From Fistularia commersonii (taxonomy: Eukaryota > Chordata > Actinopteri > Syngnathiformes > Fistulariidae), in contig JBBMNZ010000031.1 in the NCBI GenBank assembly GCA_037954325.1, forward strand, positions 2,718,501 to 2,782,500: a DNA stretch of 64,000 nt, written 5' to 3'. Below, in pieces: positions 56,327 through 64,000 of this stretch (position 1 is its first letter; every line of letters starts with the position of its first letter). A program made the position numbers and the translations under genes. Below the pieces are notes generated by a model. The model worked only from the letters and a program-made list of their open reading frames with translations. It was not told where the DNA came from and did no database searches.

Positions 56327-56683
56327 ATGCCGGGTAGTTGGCCCTGCGATGGCTATTCAGCTGGTGGGGCTGCCACCTCACAGCACACTGACATGCTGCT
56401 GGAGGCTGGCGGGTTCACGGTTTGTTGTGACCCGCCTGCGTGTGCCCCCAACACGTGCTTTTCTCTCAGGGTCTGCTCCCCTAGCCTTTTGTCTTCCCAG
56501 ACTAACCCACAAGGCAGTGGGACTGAGCCACACTTTGTCTGGTCCCTCACCTGGGACCTGTTTGCCTTGGGTGACCCTTCCAGGGGCATGAAGCCCCCGA
56601 CAACATAGCTCCCAGGATCACTGGGGCACGCAAACCCTCCACCACGGTAAGGTGGCAGCTCACGGAGGGAGGGAGTTATCTAA
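56327..56683 (-). promoter_or_regulatory. LINE 5' untranslated region
   Basis: The 350 bases upstream of the coding frame on the minus strand include the complement of 'ccaccacggtaaggtggcag', which reads as a 'ggtggagggtttgcgtgccc'-type block. A similar block begins the other LINE at 17,998. In LINEs this region carries the internal promoter. That role is inferred from position only, and no promoter element is recognised in the bases. Confidence 0.5.
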
Positions 56684-57039
56684 AATCAAATTTTAGATAA
56701 CGTGAATCTCTCACAGGCAAAGCATCGAAGGTTTCTCAACCCCTGACGGTCCAGAGACATGGGTGTCAGGTGAAGTGGAAACTTTAAATTGCCTGTAGGC
56801 GCAAGGGTGTTTAGTTATCGGTCAGTGCGTGGTTATATGTCACTAGTTGAAGCTCCTCTTCCGCTGACCGGCTATTATATGACTGCCATGACTCCTTGAA
56901 TCCCCAGGCCAGTCGCACAACAATCACTGCAATTATCCTCAGCACCTGGGGGCCACGCCTTACCAGAAAGGAATTCAGCTAATCAAGCCAGCGTATTTAA
57001 GTCGGACCCAAGGTTTCAGTCGGTGTCTGGTCTTGTTTG

Positions 57040-57900
57040 AAGAACCAGAGAAAATTCTGCCTGACAGTGTACTCGTGAGCCCCATCCAGTGGAGCCTGGA
57101 TGAAGGTATCCGGGACACATCAGTGTATGACCCAGCACCACCCAACCGTACCTATGTACCCCAAACCATCTGGGCCTCTCTCCTCACCAGGTACAGGGCA
57201 TCCAGGAATAAGTGCGACGCTTAACAGTCGACACAAATACTGCTGGCCAGGTATGTTGAGACGTGCGAAGATTTGTCAGCCAATGCTCCGATTGTGCCAT
57301 GGCTTAAACCCCTCGTTACCTATCAGCAGGGAAGCTGGAACCCTTACCAATTCCAAAGAGACCCTGGGCCCATCTCGACATTGATTATGCCACAGACCTT
57401 CCCCCCTCCAAGGTATACATGAGCATCCTAATGGTCGTGGATCGCTTCTGGAAGGCATACAAATCGATTCCCATGAAGGGCGTTCTCACAGCACTGGAGA
57501 CAGCAGAAGCCCTCTTCACCCAGGTCTTCCGGAACTTTGGACTACGGGAGGACATAGCCTCTGATCGAGGACCACAGTTCATATCCAGGTTTTGGCGAGC
57601 CTTCCTTCGCCTACTGGGGGTGACCGTGAGCTTGTCATCTGGTTACCATCCCCAGACCAATGGAAAAAACAGAACGCAAGATCCAAGAGGTATGCCGTTA
57701 CCATTGAACTTACTGCCAGCGCCACCCTGCAAACTGGAGTCAATTCCTTCCCTGGGCAGAATATGCTCAGAATTCCCTCCAGCAGCCAACCACCGGGCTG
57801 ACACCATTCCAGTGTGTGCTCTGCCACAGACCACCCATGTTTCCCGACAGGAGAATCTTCAGAAGTCCATGCAGTTGATCAGTGGTTCAAGGAGAGAGGG
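57040..57900 (+). pseudogene. Gypsy integrase, frameshifted
   Basis: The plus strand reads PNRTYVPQTIWASLLTRYRA (N-terminal region), then DYATDLPPSKVY near 57,385 (first core Asp), then VVDRFWKAYKSIPMKGVLTA, then LREDIASDRGPQFISRFWRA (second Asp in SDRGPQF) and VTVSLSSGYHPQTNG. A frameshift near 57,665 follows. In the next frame TERKIQEV supplies the third acidic residue, and NSLQQPTTGLTPFQCVLCHR marks the end of the core. The downstream chromodomain is absent. The start of this piece is joined directly to LTR/leader sequence near 57,045, so gag, protease and reverse transcriptase have been deleted. Confidence 0.8.
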
Positions 57901-58346
57901 TAGATCTTTCGGTTTGGCAGAGGATTGCCAGGAAGTAGATCTATGGCACAGTACCAGGGACGATATGGAGGCAGCAAACTGCAAGGCATACTCCGTGATG
58001 TGCTGTTTTCCCTGGTGGAGGGCGTAAAGCTGGGCCTGAAGGGACAAATCACCCTCTGGAATGCTGAAGACTTCCTTGAAATGTTGAACAGTGTCAGTCC
58101 CCGTGCCCGGGGAATTTCAAATTGGCTCCGCCCATTAGAGTGCTCTGCCCAACAGGTGGGAGATGATGTAGGCAATTTTGGACCTCTCCATGGGGAACAG
58201 AGTGGGCTGCATCTCGAACACCAGCGTACATTGGAGAAGAAAGCCCTTACAGCTTTCTGGGGAGCCGGAGTAAGTGGCCGGACTGGCCACCGGAGCAGCA
58301 TGGATGAACTGAGGAGGCTGAGGTGCTGAGAGTTTGAAGGCTCCAT
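57859..58346 (-). pseudogene. Gypsy gag-like fragment, antisense to integrase
   Basis: On the minus strand two overlapping frames contain SKIAYIISHL-like and WGRSQFEI-type segments near 58.15-58.20 kb, then SLQAQLYALHQGKQHITEYA and LQFAASISSLVL (58,047-57,950). The pattern 'L..L.QG...v.eYa..F..L' is the capsid-like core of Gypsy gag proteins. No zinc knuckle is visible. The piece lies directly inside the right inverted arm, the normal place for gag next to a 5' LTR, but in the opposite direction to the integrase on its left. Confidence 0.6.
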
Positions 58347-58408
58347 ACCCAGTCTGGTCCTCTGTTACGCTTTCCCCCAGGAGTACAGATCCAGGTTAGT
58401 AGAGTTGC

Positions 58409-58459
58409 AGGTTGGTTTGTTGGTTTGTTGGTTTGTTTGTTTGTTTGTTTGTTTGTTTA
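58409..58459. repeat. (GTTT)n microsatellite
   Basis: About a dozen GTTT/GTTG units lie between the gag-like fragment and the right LTR-like arm. Confidence 0.9.
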
Positions 58460-58737
58460 ATTAGTTTTCTCAGTCTGGAGCATTTCCATACAAAGACATG
58501 TCAAAGACAACATAAAGTCCTTCTTCAAACAGGACCAGACACCAACTGAAACCTTGGGTCCGACTTAAATACTCTGGCTTGATCAGCTGAATTCCTTTCT
58601 GGTGAGGCGTGGCCTCCAGGTGCGGAGGATAATTGCAGTGATTGTTGTGCGACTGGCCTGGGGATCCGAGGAGTCGTGACAATGGCCTTTCTTTGAACAG
58701 TAAAAAAGAAAAAAATACAAAAAATAACTATATTAAA

Positions 58738-58763
58738 TATATATATATATATATATATATATA
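58738..58763. repeat. (AT)n microsatellite
   Basis: About 13 AT units just outside the right arm of the Gypsy derivative. Confidence 0.9.
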
Positions 58764-58764
58764 A

Positions 58765-61355
58765 GTAAATTCATTAAAAATGCTAAACAAAAATAAAGCG
58801 CGTGTTTGAAGTTTTGCTACTGGTATTTTCTTTATCACAGCAGTGAGGTTTGTTTATGGACTCAATGCACCAAAATAAAAGGAAATATTGATTAATAAAT
58901 CTAACATTAAAAAGCCCACCTTTGAACAGCACCATCATTTTCATCAGTCAAAGGGCTTTCGTTCACTGCCCATAAGACATATGCCATTCCAATTTTAAAA
59001 ACCAAAGTAGGGGAAATGTTAGCTAAACATTTCTACTTTTTTGTTACAATGACATACATAAGTGCGCAGTCGGACAAATTCCTGAATGAGGTAATAGCTG
59101 ACCATTGAGACAAAAAAATGTGGAGGAAATATGTGTTCTACAGCCTCTTTCACCTGATATGACTGATTTTTGGAAGATCCTAGAACTTTTTCAGGAGCTC
59201 TGCCATTTTTTCCGTGTATTCAGACAGCATGGGACCAGAGAGTGTGGAACTCGTTTTCTCAGATCAACTATAGCTCACCCTCTGAGGCAGTCTTTTTGCA
59301 ACAGACCCCTTGGAACAAATAAGCCACATCCATTGACAGACACTTTTTGCAGACCGCCATTTGAAAAAAAAAATTGGAGTCATTCGTCATCAAACAAGTA
59401 GACCAGCCGACAAAAAATTGGACCGCTTAAGGTACTTGTCTAAGATGCTTGCATCACACCGGTCCCTACCAGAGTCCTTACTGCCTGTGCAAATGCAAAA
59501 AAATAAAAGTTCCCCCCAAGGGAGGGTAGTTCCTAAAAACAGATTAGAGGTGGAAAGTCCACAGAACTGTACACTTTGAACATTTCAGTATGAAAGCAGC
59601 TTATGCTAGCAGTTGCTGCAGGCTGAGCATCATTGTTATAATAATTTCTAGGGCCAACAAATAATCAGATGTCTGGTCTCGTAATGGTCAATGACAGCAG
59701 AACATGCAACACAGAAAGAAAACACGGACTTTGGACTTTATAAAAATGCAACAAGACCCTGAAAAATGGGAAGAAACTTTGCTGTGCAGGACTCTCAGTG
59801 TACATTTCAATTTAAGTCATTTTCCATTCCTCATTAACTATTGACAGATCCTCTTACCAAACCCACCCCACCTGAAATAACAGATTTCAGATCATTTAAG
59901 AAGTTTGAAGTGATAAGCAAACATTCTGAAGGATCACTAAATTCAAATAAATCCACCTCGTTATTAGGATTTTGTTTGGGGACATTTGCACACGGCAGTA
60001 TTTGTCATAAGGTATCCACATGTGTGAGCAAAAAAAAGAATAAGAATAAGAAAAAGATAAATAATATATTAGATATGTATACAAATAAAACCAAAAAATA
60101 CATTAATAAATAAAACAATTAAAAATAATAAGATCGTGATCTAATGTGTGGATCTAAACCTCTATGAAACTGGTAGGGTTAAAGTGTTACTATGACTACA
60201 AGCCGGGCTCACATGGTTGGGGGGATGGTCAGTTTTTGTTGGATTTTCAGAAAAAAATATGAAACCTATTTTTGCAAGTAATCATTCAAATTACACATAT
60301 CTGAGATTATGGTATCATAATGCTGTAATGCGTTCAGGCAGATTTGATGGGTGGCTCAATATTGCCATGGCATAATAAGAAAAGATCAATGTGCGGAAAA
60401 CACTCCAGGTAATAGCAGAAAGAGGTCTCTGGAGAGTGGGGGGAGCGCAATGAAAAATGTTTTATTACTGGGAGTACCTGATAGAATGTTGTAGAGATAA
60501 ATGCCATGCGTCTTCACTAAACTCCTATGATAATGTTTCGGAGATAATGAGAGGTGTTTTGTTTGCTCGGAAGGATGAATGAAAAAAAAGGAAGATAAAT
60601 AAATAGAATAGGCGAATACGAAGACAGCCCAGATTACATGTTTACACCGCCGGAGATGATTATATTCTTTGTGTGGAAAAGGCACAAAATTATTGCGGCG
60701 CATACTAAATAGGTTTCGGATCCAAAAAACACCAGCCCTCAGCAGTACTCATACTAAAACTGTTTAGCAAGACAGAACAATAATGAGATTTATTTATTTA
60801 TTTATTTGTTTGTTTTTCCTTTTTGCCGAAGCTCAGGTGCGTTGCCTTCCACTTTGACAAGCTATAAATAAATACCCAAGGACTTATAATCCACGCTACT
60901 TCCAAGAACCTGGATATTTGTTTTCTTCAAAGCCCTAATGAAACGTCTTATCTCTCACTGTTTAACAGTATAAGAGTAGAAAAAAGGACATGATGACCCT
61001 CGGTTCTACTCTCCGGGGTTAGTTTATTGACAATAGACTTGATGTGTCGAGTAGCAACTGGTGAAGTTAGTGTGTGTTTATCGACATTTATTCATCATCA
61101 GTGTTGAATCAACTGGATCGCCGCCTGTCTTACTGGTCGTATCTTGCTTGATATTGTGATCATTGGTTTAAAGGGAAGTGTCATTGGCTACCCTACCATC
61201 GCTGTGGTTGAGGTTAGCTGAACTTCTTTTATTTGTTTGTTTTTTAATCTCCATATATAGATGCATTTTTTTTTCAATTAAAATACAGAACAGATAGATA
61301 AATCAACCTCATTCTTTCCCCCTTGTCATGTTTCATGAGCACTTGGTTGATGCAC
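58765..61355. other. No recognisable gene
   Basis: The region is AT-rich with A runs and TTTA repeats (60,790-60,815). Frames of 60-105 codons (for example the plus-strand frame at 59,105 and the minus-strand frame starting at 60,703) have no family signature. Mixed-composition DNA around 60.9-61.2 kb looks single-copy. Confidence 0.5.
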
Positions 61356-61357
61356 TT

Positions 61358-62220
61358 TTTACTTCAGTGCCTGGAACGGCAAGCCAACCAGGGTGATGGT
61401 GTCCCCCTTGAAAAAGGGGGAATGGAGGGTATTTTCTAATTACACGGGGGATTGTACTCCTCAGCCTCCATGGTAATGTATATTCGGGATCCTTGAGAGA
61501 ACCAACCTTGTATGCACGAAGGGCAGTATGGTTTTCAACCTGGTCTTGGAACTGTGATCCATCTCTATACTCTCAATAGGGTCCTGCTGGTGCATGGAAG
61601 TTAGCCAAACTAATCTACTTTGGCTACGTGGACTTGGAGAAGACATTTGACCATGTCTTTTGGGGAGTCCTTTGGGGGTGTTCTAGGAGTATGGGGTACC
61701 GGGATCCCTTGACCCTGTTGGTCATTCAGATATGTTAAAGGAGTTGACTCCTCGAGGGATGCCCTTTGCCACAAAATCTGTTCCCCAGATTCATGGAATA
61801 TTGGGATCCCTTGACCGTGTCTGTCATTTGTTCGAGGGGTTGACTCCTCCAGGGATGCTTGGGAGAGAAAGAATCAACCTGTGGATCAATGCTGTAACAG
61901 CAGTGATGCAGGCTCTGCATCCCTCTGTCTCCGCAAGAAAGGTTTATATGCCCCTCTGTATGCTCAGCCTTACCCATCGAGCTGTAGGCCTCAGGTGTGT
62001 TGGGCTTACCTTGGGACGACAATAGTTGACAAGCTTGATTCTCCTTTAGGGACTCGGAGACATTGCTCCTCAACACCAAGAGGACTCATACGTGGTGGCT
62101 CGAGCATCTCATCAGAATGTGTCCTGGACGCCTCACTGGGGCAAGGCTTTGGGGACGGCCAAAGACCCCGACCTCAGGCAAACAGTAGAAGATGGATGAA
62201 CATCCATTGGGATTCTTGAA
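61358..62220 (+). mobile_element. LINE fragment ('FxPGRGT' family), plus strand
   Basis: The order of blocks follows the 18-19.8-kb copy: 'gatggtgtcccccttgaaaa', 'gggggattgtactcctcagc', the FQPGLGTVIHLYTLNRVLL-like frame near 61,520-61,590, GYVDLEKTFDHVFWGVLW (motif A region, Asp kept) near 61,623-61,677, and a C-terminal 'atctcatcagaatgtgtcct' block near 62,107. Reverse transcriptase motifs B and C are deleted, and a segment of about 65 bases near 61.70 kb is repeated near 61.80 kb. The copy is dead. Confidence 0.7.
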
Positions 62221-62224
62221 GGTT

Positions 62225-63037
62225 ACAATGTAGGTTCTTCCGATTAAAGCGTGAAATTTTTTGCCGTATGCCTCAACGTAATGGGTCAGATGTGGCTAAT
62301 TAAAGTCGGACATGTTCCTGGGATAAAGCGGTAATTTACAAAGCAAAAAAAGGATTCATTGGAGACCTAAACTTGGAACATATATGAACGACATTTCACA
62401 TCTACAGGTTATTCATCTCATTAAATACTGTAAAAATAAGCACCTGGTGTATATGTCCTTGTAAAAGCGGTATGGCCACATGAGTCAAGAGAGATACTCA
62501 CCCTGTATGAGATAAAGATAAATTGGCAAAATACTGAAATAATGGAGGGAGTGGAGTGACAGGAAAGGAAAAAGATCATGGTTGGACATGGTTTTGTCAA
62601 TGTGAATGGATTTTCAATGGCAGGCCTTGGATGAAGGGACGCAATGCAGAGGCTTCATTAGCTTTGTCAAATTCTTTTAAAGGGATATATCGACGGGGTC
62701 ATTAGCGCGGAAGTCAAGTGACTCAGTGAGTGAGTGCATCGGCGTACCCGTCTAAGTACAGAGGGGCCACAAATTACAGGAAACGCAACACTTTCTGTAA
62801 GAAGAAAAGGGCTAAGCTAAGGTGCACAATGGTTTCTCACCATACATATGGAGCTAATGGAACATTCTGATTTCAATATGTAACGCACAAGCAAAAGGCT
62901 CAGCAGATACTATTTTTTCCCCACTTCTCTAATTTTTCCAGTTAAATGGAAGAAAAATATCATATACCTAATGTGTAACATTTTTTTTTTTTTTTTTTAT
63001 ATTTACAAAAAAAACGTTTTTTTTTCTACACACATCG

Positions 63038-63073
<36 letters not shown>

Positions 63074-64000
63074 CTTTTTCAAGGTTTTTGGCTTTTTGAA
63101 GGAGTTCAAGGGGATGTTTTGTTAAGAGAAAAAAATATATATGTGGTGCTTGGAGAGAAAGGATATATATATATACATATACAGTTGAAGTGGTAGTGGG
63201 CTCCCTCTATTAAGGTGATGTATTTGTTTTTGTGTGTGTGTACAGAAAAAAAAATTATGTATTCATACAAATATTTGTCAGCTTTCAGTTTTTGGAAGTT
63301 GAATTCACTCCTGTTGAATTTCAAGGTTTCCGCACAGACCCCCAAATACCTTCTTCGTGGCTCAGGAACATTTACAGTGACTGAAAAACAGCTCCACTTC
63401 TACAGTTCACTTGGCTACGGGAGCCAAATGCAGACAGTGATATCAGGGCGAAAGGGAAAAATAATAGTCCTGTGCGAAAAAAAAAAAGATAAAAAGGGAA
63501 GTGTTATGAGGTGACGAGGGGATGCGGGGTGAGGAGAGCGCCGGACGCTTTTCGATAGAGAGGCTGAAGTGGTGTGAACCGGAGAGGTGACGCAAAGACA
63601 ATTGGAGTGAAGAGAATCCTGGACACTGGAGAGCAGTCTTAATACAATAGGAAATGTTTCTTTGGGCTGCAACACTTAAGGATTTAGGGGGAAAAAATGC
63701 GGAAGAACATATTGGCTTAAAAAAACAAAATGGACTGTTTTGTTGCTTCGTAGAAAACACAAAATTATGGTCAAGTGAAAAAGGTTGATGCTTGGCATGA
63801 ATGAGCACTGTGCTCCATCCAAACACAGCCTTGTTGTCCGTAACGCCCGTTCAAACAGGCAGTTGACAAAGTGTCAATTTTAAGCACCGTGGTTGAAAAA
63901 GGGCTGAATAAACATGCGTTAGAAATTCGGTGGGTGTGAAATGAAAGAATCGCCTGGCGGTAAAATTCAGCCCGAACAAGGAATGAGGAATTTCTGCAAG
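62225..64000. other. No recognisable gene
   Basis: AT-rich and mixed DNA with (TA)n at 63,040-63,071, long T runs at 62,979-63,010 and A runs at 63,478-63,487. Frames of 79-127 codons near the window end carry no recognisable motif. Confidence 0.5.
63040..63071. repeat. (TA)n microsatellite
   Basis: About fifteen TA units, followed by TTACTTTTTCAAGG. Confidence 0.9.

Larger units (their letters stand above)
53301..56683 (-). mobile_element. Full-length LINE with target-site duplication and intact coding frame
   Basis: The element is bounded by a 13-base direct repeat AATCAAATTTTAG (53,288-53,300 and 56,684-56,696), interpreted as a target-site duplication. On its own strand it starts near 56,683, has a 5' region of about 350 bases, one long coding frame, and ends in a short (CTAA)n-type tail (plus-strand TTAG repeats at 53,301-53,317) only a few bases after the stop codon. 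A length of 3.38 kb with a single frame of about 1,000 codons resembles the RTE type in layout, but I do not assign the clade. It is GC-rich compared with its surroundings. The intact frame and visible target duplication suggest recent insertion. Confidence 0.85.
56885..58685. mobile_element. Gypsy derivative with inverted LTR-like arms
   Basis: A block of about 155 bases at 56,888-57,042 is repeated in inverted orientation at 58,524-58,682 (compare 'ccaggccagtcgcacaacaa' on the plus strand at 56,904 with its complement at 58,64x-58,66x). The block looks like the LTR and following leader of a Gypsy element. Inside, integrase coding sequence runs on the plus strand (57.04-57.9 kb) and gag-like coding sequence runs on the minus strand (58.35-57.9 kb). 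A normal element has both LTRs and all genes in one orientation. The structure therefore records an inversion, or two elements fused head to head. Confidence 0.75.

Overview
The window looks like nuclear DNA of a ray-finned (teleost) fish. The evidence is indirect: the mobile elements are ones typical of teleost genomes (RTE-like and L2-like LINEs, a Tx1-like LINE, a Tc1-like transposon with CACCGG ends, a piggyBac element, Gypsy LTR elements, a tRNA-derived SINE, and the dispersed teleost repeat ending in a 'CCTGAGTGCAGGATAAG'-type motif). There is also a very high density of mono- to hexanucleotide microsatellites. I cannot name the species.

I found no convincing exon of a host protein-coding gene and no functional RNA gene. 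Every coding-like stretch I recognise belongs to a mobile element, and nearly all are broken. Unless distant exons were missed, the window is intergenic or intronic DNA colonised by repeats.

Layout. 1-4.5 kb: RTE-like LINE pieces in AT-rich DNA. 4.5-10.4 kb: microsatellites and no gene. 10.4-15 kb: two more RTE-like copies in opposite orientations and a teleost dispersed repeat. 16.5-20.2 kb: decayed parts of at least two other LINEs. 24-26 kb: a Tx1-like LINE remnant (ORF1 end, ORF2 end, 3' end). 29.4 kb: a Gypsy chromodomain remnant. 32.1-34 kb: two LINE endonuclease fragments. 36.3-38.9 kb: a dispersed repeat and an antisense Gypsy pol remnant. 38.9-42.3 kb: the longest RTE-like copy, carrying a nested 116-bp MITE and a nested tRNA-Ala-derived SINE. 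44.1-44.6 kb: an L2-like LINE 3' end with the same tail as that SINE. 45.8-47.1 kb: a Tc1-like transposon. 49.5-51.9 kb: a piggyBac transposon containing a second copy of the MITE. 52.2-52.8 kb: an RTE-like 3' fragment. 53.3-56.7 kb: an apparently full-length LINE with an uninterrupted endonuclease-reverse transcriptase frame and a 13-bp target-site duplication. 56.9-58.7 kb: a Gypsy derivative with inverted LTR-like arms. 61.4-62.2 kb: another LINE fragment. The remainder is AT-rich DNA without recognisable features.

The elements do not form a pathway. Their relations are those of parasite and host or of nesting: the SINE shares its tail with an L2-like LINE that could mobilise it, the MITE has no visible autonomous partner here, and several LINE ends abut microsatellites. 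The most notable items are the intact LINE, the inverted-arm Gypsy structure, the MITE with an occupied and an empty site in the same window, and the piggyBac element with subterminal palindromes and unusual flanks. I did not find a clearly new biological system.
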